Assembly (NCBI GenBank): GCA_026398275.1
Contig: JAPLTF010000018.1
Span: forward strand, 95,378-159,377
DNA from: Verrucomicrobiota bacterium
Lineage (GTDB): Bacteria; Verrucomicrobiota; Verrucomicrobiia; Chthoniobacterales; Terrimicrobiaceae
DNA: 64,000 nt
Direction of reading: 5' to 3'
Shown here: positions 40,764 to 49,826 of the stretch, piece by piece
How positions within the stretch are numbered: the stretch's first letter is position 1
Layout of the letters: the number at the start of each line of letters is the position of its first letter
Made by a program: the position numbers and the translations under genes
The notes under the pieces: model-generated
The model's database searches: none
Told to the model about the DNA's origin: nothing
The model's input: the letters and a program-made list of their open reading frames with translations, nothing else

Positions 40764-41027
40764 TTTGAGTGCGGTTCCAAATAGGGAATGGTAGGGCGGG
40801 ACGTCCCTGGCCCGCCGCCTTCCTCATTCGGTCAGCCCGGAGGTCTGCCCCTACCTTCACGGACAACCTCACCCGCGATTGACTGCCCGGCCCGCGAAAA
40901 ACCCGGTAAAAAAGATTGATCCCGGAGCCGGGGCGTCTATTCTGAACAACCCGCCCGCGCCAGAAGGGTTGCAACCGGTGGAATTTTTTCCAGCGGCGGC
41001 GGAAACATAAAGGAAACCATCAACATT
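40764..41027 (+). promoter_or_regulatory. Leader region of rpsA with candidate promoter
   Basis: A TTGATC box (40916-40921) and a TATTCT box (40938-40943) with a 16-nt spacer lie about 85 nt before the rpsA start, giving a 5' leader of about 75 nt. Closer to kdsB there is a G+C-rich inverted repeat (GGGCGGG 40794-40800 with CCCGCC 40811-40816), probably a member of the dispersed palindromic repeats and possibly a terminator for the kdsB transcript. The promoter is a motif match only. Confidence 0.45.
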
Positions 41028-42710
41028 ATGCCAGCATTGCAAGAATTGATCGCCAGCTCGATCAAAAACTACCGCGAAGGAAGTATCGTCAAGGGACACA
41101 TCCTTGAGATCAGATCACGGGAATTCCTCGTGGATATCGGATACAAGAGCGAGGGAGTCATCCCCGCCTCCGAATTCGAAGACCCGGATGAAGTCGAAAT
41201 CGGAGACGAGATCGAAGTTCTTCTCGAGCGTCTCGAAAACGACGAGGGAATGGTCGTTCTCTCGAAGGAAAAAGCCGCCCAGCGCCAGAACTGGGAAAAG
41301 ATCGTCGGCGTCTTCAAAGGCGACGGCCTCATCAAGGGCAAGGTCCGATCCGTCGTCAAAGGCGGCCTGACCGTCAACGTCGGCGTCGAGGCCTTTCTGC
41401 CGGCTTCGCAGATCGACATCATCCCCCCGAAAGATCTCCAGCAGTTCGTGGGCAACATTTACGATTTCAAAATCGTCAAGATCAACGAGGACCGTAAGAA
41501 CGTCGTCCTGAGCCGCCGCGAAATCATCGAGGCGGAGCGCTCGGAGAAGCGCCAGGCCTTCCTCGGCGGCGTCAACGTCGGCGACAAGATCGTCGGGACG
41601 GTCAAGAACATCACCGACTTCGGTGCGTTCATCGACCTCGACGGCATCGACGGCCTCCTGCACGTCACGGACATGTCGTGGGCGCGCCTCAACCATCCGG
41701 GAGAAATCCTCAAGGTCGGCCAGCAGCTCGAAGTCCAGGTTCTCGACATCAACAAGGAGAAGGAGCGGGTTTCGCTCGGCCTCAAGCAGATGCAGTCGAA
41801 TCCGTGGGACAAGATCGAGGAGCGGTTCCCGGTCGGCCAGAAGATCTCCGGAAAAATCACGAACCTCATGCCTTACGGCGCGTTCGTTCAGATCGAAGAG
41901 GGGGTCGAGGGCCTCATCCACGTCTCCGAGCTTTCCTGGACCAAGCGCATCGCCCGTCCGTCCGACGTCCTCACATTGGACCAGGACATCGAGGCGATTG
42001 TTCTCGGCGTCAACAAGGAGGAGCAAAAAATCTCCCTCGGCGTCCGCCAGCTCGAACCGAACCCATGGGACGAGATCGAGCTCCGCTACATCATCGGCAA
42101 ACAGGTCAAGGGCAAGGTCCGCAACATGACCGCCTACGGCGCATTCGTCGAACTCGAGGAAGGCATCGACGGCATGATCCACGTGTCCGACCTCTCCTGG
42201 ACCCGCAAGATCAACCACCCGAGCGAAATGCTCAAGAAGGGCGACGATCTCGAAGCGGTGGTCATCGACATCGACAAGGCCAACCAGCGGATCAGCCTCG
42301 GCATCAAGCAGCTCGACACCGATCCCTGGAAGGAAATCGACACCCGGTTCCGCATCGGCGATCTCGTCAAGGGAACGATCAGCAAGCTCACCAACTTCGG
42401 TGCGTTCGTCCAGCTCCAGGACGACATCGACGGCCTCGTCCACATCTCGCAGATCAGCGAGGACCGGATCGAGAAGGTCAAGGATGTCCTCAAGGTCGGC
42501 CAGGAAGTCGAAGCCCGCGTCATCAAGGTCGACAAGGCGGAGCGCCGCATCGGCCTCTCGATCAAGGCGGCCAACTACGGCGAGGAAGCTCTCCGCAAGG
42601 AAGCCGAAGCGTTCGACACCCTCCGCCCCGGCGAGGACATGGTCGGACTCGATCAGGCCTTCCAGTTTGCCGAAGAGGAATACCGTCCCGGCGAAGGCAA
42701 AAAGAAGTAA
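41028..42710 (+). CDS. rpsA: 30S ribosomal protein S1
   Basis: At 560 residues it has the size and six-fold S1-domain layout of S1. Repeats are visible as GHILEIRSREFLVDIGYKSEGVIPASEF, GKVRSVVKGGLTVNVGVEAFLPASQ, GTVKNITDFGAFIDLDGIDGLLHVTDMSW, GKITNLMPYGAFVQIEEGVEGLIHVSELSW, GKVRNMTAYGAFVELEEGIDGMIHVSDLSW and GTISKLTNFGAFVQLQDDIDGLVHISQIS. It binds mRNA to the 30S subunit. Many genes in this window lack a clear Shine-Dalgarno sequence, which fits strong reliance on S1. Confidence 0.97.
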   Translation: MPALQELIASSIKNYREGSIVKGHILEIRSREFLVDIGYKSEGVIPASEFEDPDEVEIGDEIEVLLERLENDEGMVVLSKEKAAQRQNWEKIVGVFKGDGLIKGKVRSVVKGGLTVNVGVEAFLPASQIDIIPPKDLQQFVGNIYDFKIVKINEDRKNVVLSRREIIEAERSEKRQAFLGGVNVGDKIVGTVKNITDFGAFIDLDGIDGLLHVTDMSWARLNHPGEILKVGQQLEVQVLDINKEKERVSLGLKQMQSNPWDKIEERFPVGQKISGKITNLMPYGAFVQIEEGVEGLIHVSELSWTKRIARPSDVLTLDQDIEAIVLGVNKEEQKISLGVRQLEPNPWDEIELRYIIGKQVKGKVRNMTAYGAFVELEEGIDGMIHVSDLSWTRKINHPSEMLKKGDDLEAVVIDIDKANQRISLGIKQLDTDPWKEIDTRFRIGDLVKGTISKLTNFGAFVQLQDDIDGLVHISQISEDRIEKVKDVLKVGQEVEARVIKVDKAERRIGLSIKAANYGEEALRKEAEAFDTLRPGEDMVGLDQAFQFAEEEYRPGEGKKK

Positions 42711-42731
42711 CACCACTTCCAATCAACAAAG

Positions 42732-42765
42732 GAGCCGCGGGCCAAAAGCCCGCGGCTCTTTTTTT
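42732..42765 (+). terminator. Intrinsic terminator of rpsA
   Basis: Perfect 11-bp stem, GAGCCGCGGGC (42732-42742) and GCCCGCGGCTC (42748-42758), 5-nt loop, followed by seven T. Confidence 0.93.
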
Positions 42766-42807
42766 GGTGCACAAAAACGTCTATAAACATCACAAATATT
42801 TCCTCGC

Positions 42808-44991
42808 ATGAACTGGCGGATCACCGATCCTGAGCTCCTCATGAATCCAAAAATCTCCCTGATCGGCGCCGGCTCGGTCGTCTTTGCGAAGAACCTCATC
42901 GGCGACATCCTTCAATCCCCCGAGCTGGCGGACGCGACGATCTGCCTGATGGATATCGATCCCTCGCGCCTGAAGGTTGCGGACGCGATGGCGAAGAAGA
43001 TGGTGGCCCAGTTGAAATCCCGGGTGCGGATCGAGGCGACGCTGAGCCAGAAGGAGGCGTGCCGGAATGCGAACTACGTGATCTGCACGATCCAGGTCGG
43101 CGGCTACAAGCCCGGCACGGTCATCGATTTTGAGATTCCGCGGAAATTCGGCCTCCTGCAAACGATCGGCGACACGCTCGGCGTCGGCGGCGTGTTCCGG
43201 GCGCTGCGCACGATTCCGGTGATCAACTCGATTGCCGAGGACATCGCGTCGCTCGGCGCGCCGGACTGCCTGCTTTTAAACTACACGAACCCGATGGCGA
43301 TGAACTGCATGGCCGTTGCCAGGGGGGTGGGGATCCCTCATGTCGGGCTCTGCCACTCCGTCCAGGGAACTTCGCAGCAGCTCGCCAGTTTCGCGGGGCT
43401 CCCCTATTCGGATGTCACCTACCTGGTGGCGGGAATCAACCACATGGCATTTTTCCTCAAGTTCGACTACCGCGGGCAGGACGCCTACCCGCTGCTGTTC
43501 AACCTGCTGGAGGATCCCAAGTTCCAGCAGGAGAAAGTGCGGTTTGAGATGATGCGGCGGACGGGGTATTTCGTGACGGAATCGAGCGAGCACCAGAGCG
43601 AATACGTGCCGTATTTCATACACCACGGGAAGCAGGTGATCGAGCGGTTCGACGTGCCGATCGACGAGTATCTCCGCCGCTGCGAATCGATCATCAAGAC
43701 CTGGAAGCAGGCCGAGGCGGATCTGCTCGGCAAGGGCGGGGCGATCCAGATCGGCCCGCCATCCCACGAATACGGGTCCTACATCATCAAGGCGATGGAG
43801 AGCAACCGGCCAGCCGTCATCTACGGCAACGTGCCGAACACCGGGCTTATCACCAACCTTCCATCCGACTGCTGCGTCGAGGTGCCGTGCCTGGTGGACG
43901 CGCAGGGGATCCAGCCCACCTTCATCGGCGAGCTTCCCCCGCAGCTCGCGGCTCTGTGCCTGACGAACATCAACGTGCAGACCCTGACGGTCGAGGCGGC
44001 GCTCACGCGGAAGCGGGAGCACATCTACCACGCCGTGATGCTGGACCCGCACACCGCCACGGTCCTGCCCCTGGATAAAATCTGGGCGATGTGCGACGAG
44101 CTGATTTCCGCGCACCAGAAGGCGGGGCTGCTCGGGGAGTATTCGCCGGTCGTGAAGGGCACGGGCTGCGGCTTTGCGGGAACGGGCGACCGCGTGATCG
44201 CCACGGTGGATTTTGCGGAGAAGCCCGCCAGGGATGCGCGCGCGCTGGCCGTAACGGTGACGGTGAAAAATCCCGGCCCGGCTCTTTTGAATATTCCGCT
44301 TTCCCTCGAGTCGGACACGGAAGGCGTGCTGGCGGGCGGTAGCCGGATCAAGGTGTCCGTGCCTGCGGGAAAGACCATTCGGCGGGATGTCGTTCTTCGC
44401 CGCAAGGGGACGGACCGCCCGTTCACGCTCCTGCTGCGGTCCGGGAATGAAGGGGTGTTCACACGCTCGCTCCACGTGCCGGTCCGCAGGATCCTGGATG
44501 CCTCGCGCGAGCCTGCCCGGTTTGATGTGGAGCTGAACGGATTCCCCGCGGTCGAAGGGTCGGTCGCCTGGGAGGGAGACCGCCTGCACCTCTCGGTCCG
44601 GGTTCAGGATTCAAAGATCACGCCGGTGCCAAAAGAATTTTGGAGAGGCTCCTGCGTGGAGCTCTTCTTTGCGCGCGAGGGGCGCGGAGATGTCCGCCAG
44701 ATCATCCTCCTGCCCGGCCGCGGAAGCAGGAAGCCGGCGGCGATCACCCGGGACGGCAAGCCGGTTCCCGGGGTGAGGTTCCGCCAGGTCGTTTCCGGAA
44801 CGCATTATGATTTGGAGGCCACTCTGCCGCTGAAGGCGCTGGGCGTGGCGGCGGGCGAGCGGAGTTTTCTCTTCGATGCGATCTTCGGGCTGTCCGCGCT
44901 GGGCGATGCGCACAGCGGGGGCCGGGCTCCAATGAACGGCAGCATGGATTCCCATGCGCGCAGCGCGCATTTTGCAAGGGTGGTCCGCTAA
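42808..44991 (+). CDS. GH4-family alpha-galactosidase-like enzyme with C-terminal CBM9-like domain
   Basis: Residues 12-450 are a GH4 glycosidase: the NAD motif SLIGAGSVVFAKNLIGDIL, LLNYTNPMAMNCMAVAR, and GLCHSVQGTSQQLA, where C-H-S is the metal/substrate motif of MelA-type alpha-galactosidases. GH4 enzymes use NAD+ and Mn2+ in a redox-assisted elimination. After about residue 470 comes extra sequence not found in MelA: a beta-rich linker and, from about residue 575, a CBM9/DOMON-like domain (LSVRVQDSKITPVPKEFWRGSCVELFFA). No signal peptide is visible. Start is either 42808 or the in-frame ATG at 42841 (MNPKISLIGAG), the latter being closer to family starts. The GntR-type regulator downstream may control it. 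Confidence 0.84.
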   Translation: MNWRITDPELLMNPKISLIGAGSVVFAKNLIGDILQSPELADATICLMDIDPSRLKVADAMAKKMVAQLKSRVRIEATLSQKEACRNANYVICTIQVGGYKPGTVIDFEIPRKFGLLQTIGDTLGVGGVFRALRTIPVINSIAEDIASLGAPDCLLLNYTNPMAMNCMAVARGVGIPHVGLCHSVQGTSQQLASFAGLPYSDVTYLVAGINHMAFFLKFDYRGQDAYPLLFNLLEDPKFQQEKVRFEMMRRTGYFVTESSEHQSEYVPYFIHHGKQVIERFDVPIDEYLRRCESIIKTWKQAEADLLGKGGAIQIGPPSHEYGSYIIKAMESNRPAVIYGNVPNTGLITNLPSDCCVEVPCLVDAQGIQPTFIGELPPQLAALCLTNINVQTLTVEAALTRKREHIYHAVMLDPHTATVLPLDKIWAMCDELISAHQKAGLLGEYSPVVKGTGCGFAGTGDRVIATVDFAEKPARDARALAVTVTVKNPGPALLNIPLSLESDTEGVLAGGSRIKVSVPAGKTIRRDVVLRRKGTDRPFTLLLRSGNEGVFTRSLHVPVRRILDASREPARFDVELNGFPAVEGSVAWEGDRLHLSVRVQDSKITPVPKEFWRGSCVELFFAREGRGDVRQIILLPGRGSRKPAAITRDGKPVPGVRFRQVVSGTHYDLEATLPLKALGVAAGERSFLFDAIFGLSALGDAHSGGRAPMNGSMDSHARSAHFARVVR

Positions 44992-45176
44992 CCCGGAATA
45001 TCTCCCACTCCGGTTTGGGGGGCTGCAGGCTGTAGCCGTGGTCTGTGACCGCGGGTCGCTTGGCAGGCAGCTGGGATGGGCGCTCATAGAGCACCCCTAC
45101 AACGGCGAGCGTGAGATATGCGGACTGAAAATGTTTCTGCGTGATGTGAGCGGGGGAGCGATGATATAAACAGGGT

Positions 45177-46334
45177 TTGGCCAGGACAAAACCCAAGCTC
45201 GGCAATACGCACGTCCCGGACATTCTCCGGTTCGAGATCGCGCCCGGAGAGGCCGCCTACAAGCGGATTACGATCCAGCTCAGGGAGGTCATCCTTTCGA
45301 AAGCGCTCCCGCCAGGCACCCGGCTGCCGACATTGGCCGAACTGGCGCGACTGTGGAAGACGAACTATTTTACAGTCCAGACCGCGCTCACGCCATTGGT
45401 CAACCAGGGGCTTCTGATGCGCAGGCAACGGAAGGGAACATTTGTGGCCGGGACCACGCCCGAGATCAAAGCCGTGGGGATCTACTTTGGCGCGAGTTTT
45501 TGGCAGGTCAGGCACGTGGCATTTTATCAGGCCCTCCACGCGGCGCTCTGCGAATATTTCGAACGCCTGGGGATCACCGTGCAGCTGTTCATGGATTCCC
45601 GCCCGAGGGAGCAGCAGGGAACTCCCTGGAAGGTTTTGACCGACGCGGTCGAATGCCGCGAGGTGAACGCCGTCATCTCCGCGATGACGACCTCGGAGGA
45701 GGTATCCTGGCTGGAGGAGCTGCCAGTGCCTCTGACTATGATCGGGGGAGCCACATATCATTCTGTCGACATCGGCCTGAGCAATTTCCTGCGCAACAGC
45801 CTGGTGCGGCTGAAGGAAAGGAAATGCCGATCCGTTGCCCTGATCAGCGGCGGGGAAATAACCGACTTCGAGACATTTCAGAAGATGGCGGAGGAGGCCG
45901 GGTTGAAGACGCGCAGGGAATGGGCTCTGGTGCGGGATGCGTGCGCCGGGGAATTCGAGGAGTTCGGCTTTGATTCCTTTTGCAGGATTTGGAAGGGCGC
46001 GACCAAGCCGGACGGGCTCATTGTCTTTCCCGATCACATTGCCCCCGGAGTCGCCATGGCAATCCTTCAGCAGGGTGCCAAGGTTCCGGAGCAGCTGAAG
46101 CTGGTCATGCACTGCAACGAGGAGGTCTATGCCCACTGCCCGCTGGCCGCGGACTGGCAGGTCGTCAGCATTGGCGGAATCGTCAAGGCCCTGTGGACAA
46201 ACCTGCGCGCCCAGGCGGAGGGAAAGACCCCAAAAAAGGCTGCAAGTTGCCTCACCATCCAGCCGGAGACAGCGGAGCTTCCTCCCATGCACAGGAAATG
46301 GAGGTCGGGGCAGTCGCTGTTTGAACAACCCTAG
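45177..46334 (+). CDS. GntR-family HTH regulator with LacI-type ligand-binding domain
   Basis: The N-terminal ~75 residues are a winged helix: AYKRITIQLREVILSKALPPGTRLPTLAELARLWKTNYFTVQTAL. From about residue 95 there is a periplasmic-binding-protein-like effector domain (KAVGIYFGASFWQVRHVAFYQALHAALCEYFE ... LKLVMHCNEEVYAHCPL). Such hybrids bind sugar-type ligands and are expanded in Verrucomicrobiota. The reading frame opens with a TTG at 45177; there is an in-frame stop just upstream, so this or a later codon is the start. It lies 185 nt downstream of the GH4 gene. Its stop codon lies in a CTAGAGCGGTTT sequence also found at the end of eno. Confidence 0.82.
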   Translation: MARTKPKLGNTHVPDILRFEIAPGEAAYKRITIQLREVILSKALPPGTRLPTLAELARLWKTNYFTVQTALTPLVNQGLLMRRQRKGTFVAGTTPEIKAVGIYFGASFWQVRHVAFYQALHAALCEYFERLGITVQLFMDSRPREQQGTPWKVLTDAVECREVNAVISAMTTSEEVSWLEELPVPLTMIGGATYHSVDIGLSNFLRNSLVRLKERKCRSVALISGGEITDFETFQKMAEEAGLKTRREWALVRDACAGEFEEFGFDSFCRIWKGATKPDGLIVFPDHIAPGVAMAILQQGAKVPEQLKLVMHCNEEVYAHCPLAADWQVVSIGGIVKALWTNLRAQAEGKTPKKAASCLTIQPETAELPPMHRKWRSGQSLFEQP

Positions 46335-46351
46335 AGCGGTTTCCGATTTAC

Positions 46352-46412
46352 TGTAGCAACGGCGCTCTGTCGCCGTGCCGCTGCTGCGCCTCGACAGAGC
46401 GAGGCGACTACA
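46352..46412. repeat. Imperfect palindromic intergenic repeat
   Basis: TGTAG (46352-46356) and CTACA (46408-46412) bracket a core in which GCTCTGTCG (46364-46372) pairs with CGACAGAGC (46392-46400). It sits between the convergent regulator and deacetylase genes and could fold as a hairpin in transcripts from either side. It looks like one of the dispersed G+C-rich repeats. Confidence 0.6.
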
Positions 46413-46451
46413 ACGATGTATCCGGCCATGACTTTACTTAGAACCATGATA

Positions 46452-47222
46452 CTAGTTGGCAGATCCTCCGGAATCCCTGGGAAGCGGGTTTGATGGCTGG
46501 GCGGTTGCGGAATGTCCCTGCTGAGGGCCGGGGGGATGCATCGCGCTGACGGTGCACAGGATGAAGTCGCGTTTGGCCAGCGCATCAAAAACAGCGGGCA
46601 TCGATTTGGCGGATTTGGGGAAGCTCTCGTGCGCAAGGATCACGGAGCCGGGCTTCGCCCCCGCCAAAATCCCGCGCATCAATTTTTCCGAAGAGGGGTT
46701 CCGCCAGTCGCCGGAATCCAGGGTACAGTCCAGCACCTCGTAGCCCTCCCCTTCGACGACGCTCCGCAGCGACTCGCTCAGCTCCCCGTTCGTCGCACGA
46801 AAGTATCTTGGCTTCACGCCCGTCACACGGACGATCGCCTCGTCCGCCGCGCGGATCTCCCTGACGAGATCCGCCGGGCTCACGTGCTTGAGGTTCGGGA
46901 GGGAATACGTATGGTTTGCCAGTTCGTGCCCCTCCGCCACGATCCGGCGGGCGAGTCCGGGATTGAACTCAACATTTTCCCCGCTCACGGCGAACGTCGC
47001 CTTCATTCCCAGATTCTTGAGCGCATCGAGCAGGAGAGCAGTCGTTTGAGGCAGGGGGCCGTCTTCAAAAACAAATGCGATCTCCCGGCCTTCCGTTCCG
47101 GGAGGCTGGGAGAAATCCTGCGCCGGCAGATCCTGCGATACGGGCTGGCCATTCGCCACCTGCGCCAGCATGAGCATTCCTGCCAATGGCATTGAAAACC
47201 ACCTTGTCATTCTTCGGTTCAT
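46452..47222 (-). CDS. Polysaccharide deacetylase-like secreted protein with degenerate active site
   Basis: The 256 residues begin with a signal peptide (RWFSMPLAGMLMLAQVANGQ) and continue with a NodB-type barrel: IAFVFEDGPLPQTTALLLDALKNLGMKATFAVSGENV. The standard motifs are altered: the first is FEDGP instead of FDDGP, the second is NHTYSLPNL, where the second metal histidine of HTxxH is a leucine, and the third reads RATNGE. Only the AHES region resembles motif 5. It may have lost metal-dependent activity or bind sugar only. RBS AGGAG lies 7 nt before the ATG at 47222. It follows the glycogen synthase by 40 nt. Confidence 0.72.
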   Translation of the reverse strand: MNRRMTRWFSMPLAGMLMLAQVANGQPVSQDLPAQDFSQPPGTEGREIAFVFEDGPLPQTTALLLDALKNLGMKATFAVSGENVEFNPGLARRIVAEGHELANHTYSLPNLKHVSPADLVREIRAADEAIVRVTGVKPRYFRATNGELSESLRSVVEGEGYEVLDCTLDSGDWRNPSSEKLMRGILAGAKPGSVILAHESFPKSAKSMPAVFDALAKRDFILCTVSAMHPPGPQQGHSATAQPSNPLPRDSGGSAN

Positions 47223-47262
47223 TTGTTTGCTCCTGCCCTGGCCAGGGGTGTGCGGCATGGCC

Positions 47263-48459
47263 TCAGAGCGTCTCGTAGAGATCGCGGGTTTGGCGGGCGA
47301 TGGCCGCCCAGGAAAAAACATCCGCCGCCCGCTGGCGTCCGGCCTTGCCGAAGGCCACGCATTTGGCGGGATCGGCCATGAGCTCGTTGATCCGGGCGGC
47401 GAGGTCTTTGGAAAACCGTGCCGGCTGGAGCGGCTCGAACGGGCTTTCGGCCATCTGCTCGACCGCGACCAGATACCCGGTTTCGCCCTGCCGGACAACC
47501 TCGGGGATCCCCCCGACCGCGCTGGCGACGACCGCCGTTCCGCAGGCCATGGCCTCAAGGTTGATGATGCCGAACGGCTCGTAGATCGAGGGGCAGACAA
47601 AAACTCCCGCGTGGGTGTAGAGCTCGATCTTCGAGCGGTTGTCGAGCATCTCCTCGATCCAGACCACCCCCGGGCGCTGCCGCTGGGCGGCCGCGACGGC
47701 GGCCTTCATCTCCGCCGCGATTTCCGGGGTGTCGGGAGCGCCCGCGCAGAGGACGACCTGAAATCCCGGATCCAGATGCTTGATCGCATTGACCAGGTGG
47801 ACGATCCCCTTCTGCCGTGTGATTCTGCCGACAAAAAGGATATACGGCTCGTGCGGGTTCACGCCGAGCCTGCGGAGCGCGGCGCGGGACTCGACCGGGC
47901 GGTATTCCCCGGGGTCGATGCCGTTGTAGATGATGTGCATCTTTTTGGGATCGACATCGAAGAGGCGCGAGACGTCGCGGCGGGTTTCTTCGGAGACAGC
48001 GATGACGGCATCCGCCATCTCCAGCGCGGTCTTTTCCAGCCAGCAGGTGAAGTCGTATCCGCCTCCGAGCTGCTCCCGTTTCCACGGCCGCAGCGGTTCG
48101 AGCGAGTGGACGGTGACGACGAGCGGAATCCCGTAGTTCAGCTTCGCGAGGATCCCGCCGAAATGGGAATACCACGTGTGGCAGTGGACGACATCCGCCC
48201 CGATGTTGATCGTGTTGAAATCCAGGCACCGCTGCACCGCGCCGAATGCCGGCTGGAGAGGCTTCGGGCACGTGTAGGCATCGGAGACGAGGCCGAAGCC
48301 CATGGCGGACAGATTGGTGGCGACGGAATTCTGGTCCCCGAAACACCGGACTTCGACCTGCATCAATTTGGAGAGCTCGCGGCTGAGGTATTGGACGTGG
48401 ACCCCGGCGCCTCCGTAAATGCGCGGCGGATACTCGTTGGTGAGAAATAGTGCTTTCAT
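47263..48459 (-). CDS. Glycogen synthase / GT4-family glycosyltransferase
   Basis: The 398-residue protein begins ALFLTNEYPPRIYGGAGVHVQYLSRELSKL, the glycine loop of GT-B glycogen synthases of the short (GlgA/GlgM-like) type, with HCHTWYSHFGG and the C-terminal nucleotide-sugar site SIYEPFGIINLEAMACGTAVVASAVGGIPEVV (E-x7-E). It transfers glucose from ADP-glucose or makes maltose-1-phosphate. It follows pgl by 19 nt in a sugar-metabolism run. Other GT4 sugar transferases cannot be fully excluded. Confidence 0.88.
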   Translation of the reverse strand: MKALFLTNEYPPRIYGGAGVHVQYLSRELSKLMQVEVRCFGDQNSVATNLSAMGFGLVSDAYTCPKPLQPAFGAVQRCLDFNTINIGADVVHCHTWYSHFGGILAKLNYGIPLVVTVHSLEPLRPWKREQLGGGYDFTCWLEKTALEMADAVIAVSEETRRDVSRLFDVDPKKMHIIYNGIDPGEYRPVESRAALRRLGVNPHEPYILFVGRITRQKGIVHLVNAIKHLDPGFQVVLCAGAPDTPEIAAEMKAAVAAAQRQRPGVVWIEEMLDNRSKIELYTHAGVFVCPSIYEPFGIINLEAMACGTAVVASAVGGIPEVVRQGETGYLVAVEQMAESPFEPLQPARFSKDLAARINELMADPAKCVAFGKAGRQRAADVFSWAAIARQTRDLYETL

Positions 48460-48478
48460 GAAAAATTCGGGATGGCTG

Positions 48479-49156
48479 TCAGGCGCCGCCGCCGAGGAGC
48501 CATGTGACGTGCCCGTCCGCCGGGGCCACGGAAGCGCTCGGATACGCGGGGTTCCCCGTGAGGACTTCCTTGAGCACCGCCTCCTTGCCCGGGCTGCTCA
48601 CGAGGAAGCAGACGTGTCGCGCGGCGTTGAGCAGCGGGTAGGTGAACGTGAGGCGGTGCGTGGAGAACTTCGGCACGTAGTTCGCCACGACCAGGCGGTC
48701 GGTGACGTGGAGCGCGCCGGTTCCCGGAAACAGCGATGCCGTGTGCCCGTCGTCGCCCATGCCGAGCAGAATCAGGTCGTGGACGTATGGGCTCGAGCGG
48801 GAGAGAAGTTCCTTCTCATATTTCTCCGCGGCCGCCGGGGGATCGGCCTCGCCTTCCATCCGCAGGATGCTCCCGCCGGGAACGCGGGCGGGGTCGAACC
48901 ACGCGATCCGGGCCATGCGGAAGTTGCTCTGGTCGTTGTCCGGCGGAACGCAGCGCTCGTCGCTGAAGGTGATCTCCCATTTATCCCACGGCAGGCCGAG
49001 CCCGGCGAGCGCCTCATAGACCGGGCGCGGGGTGTTGCCTCCGCTCAGGGCGATGCGGAAGATTCCGCGGGCGGCGATGGCTTTCTCCGCCTCGCCCGTG
49101 ATGAGGGCCACGGCGTCGGAGACGAATGTGGGCGTGTGCAGGATCTCGGGTGACAT
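48479..49156 (-). CDS. pgl: 6-phosphogluconolactonase
   Basis: The 225-residue protein has the Pgl signature: IALSGGNTPRPVYEAL (phosphate-binding loop), ITFSDERCVPPDNDQSNFRMA and LILLGMGDDGHTASLFPGT. It hydrolyses 6-phosphogluconolactone in the oxidative pentose phosphate pathway. The ATG at 49156 shares its A with the stop codon of the upstream sixA gene (TGATG); a GTG one codon earlier is also possible. Confidence 0.94.
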   Translation of the reverse strand: MSPEILHTPTFVSDAVALITGEAEKAIAARGIFRIALSGGNTPRPVYEALAGLGLPWDKWEITFSDERCVPPDNDQSNFRMARIAWFDPARVPGGSILRMEGEADPPAAAEKYEKELLSRSSPYVHDLILLGMGDDGHTASLFPGTGALHVTDRLVVANYVPKFSTHRLTFTYPLLNAARHVCFLVSSPGKEAVLKEVLTGNPAYPSASVAPADGHVTWLLGGGA

Positions 49157-49632
49157 CACGACATGAAACGCGCTGGGATGAGAAATTGCAACTGTCCGCA
49201 GCCCTGGTGCGGCGCCGCGATATCCACGATCGTGAGCGAGGCCTTGCGGATTTTCAGACTCGAGGGATCGATGAGGCCAAGGAGGCAGGCGATCGCGTCG
49301 CTGAAATCCGGCTCATGCCCGACCAGCAGGACAAATCTCTTCTGGGAATAGGCCGCAATTTCCTTGAGAAAATCCCCCGGTTCCATTCCGCACGACAGCC
49401 AGTCTCCCACGATCAAATCGCTCCCGGTGGTCGCGGCAACGATCTCCGCAGTCCGCCTCGCCCGCACGACCGGGCTGGTGATGATGAGGTCCGGCAGGAG
49501 ACCGTTGCGCAGGCAGAACCGCGCAGCCTTCTCCGCCTGGTCGAGCCCTCTCGGGGTTGGCCTCCGGTCAAAATCGGATCCGCTGGCGTGCTCCGCTTCC
49601 GCATGTCGCAGAAATCCGATTGTCATAGGCAT
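49156..49632 (-). CDS. sixA: Phosphohistidine phosphatase SixA-like (histidine phosphatase family)
   Basis: A 158-residue histidine phosphatase with the RHG motif as LRHAEAE (H10), TPRGLDQAEKAARFCLRNG, SPVVRARRTAEIV and VGHEPDFSDAI as the second histidine region. SixA removes phosphate from histidine of phosphotransfer proteins. Pairing with pgl is seen in some bacteria; other small-molecule phosphatases share this fold. It lies immediately upstream of pgl. Confidence 0.88.
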   Translation of the reverse strand: MPMTIGFLRHAEAEHASGSDFDRRPTPRGLDQAEKAARFCLRNGLLPDLIITSPVVRARRTAEIVAATTGSDLIVGDWLSCGMEPGDFLKEIAAYSQKRFVLLVGHEPDFSDAIACLLGLIDPSSLKIRKASLTIVDIAAPHQGCGQLQFLIPARFMS

Positions 49633-49826
49633 GCTTCATAGGCGACCCGCCCGCGCAGAGCAATTCCTCAATTCGCCCGCCGGGGCGGGCACCTTGTCCG
49701 ACGAGCCCGCCGTCGGCGTGCTCTTTCCCGGCGCACGGTCCGGGGATGGTGTTGCCCGGGCGACGGGTCGTTCCATCCCGGAAATCGGCGCTCGCCCTCG
49801 GGGGCGCACGGTGCTACGGTGCCCGG
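49633..49826. other. Intergenic promoter region between sixA and proC
   Basis: 194 bases between divergently transcribed genes with no ORF of its own. It should hold promoters for both directions, but no convincing -35/-10 pair was found by eye. Confidence 0.4.

Noticed and set aside
45001..45169. Small plus-strand ORF between the GH4 and GntR genes
   Set aside because: Its start is inside the GH4 coding region in another frame, with no family features. I see it as untranslated spacer.
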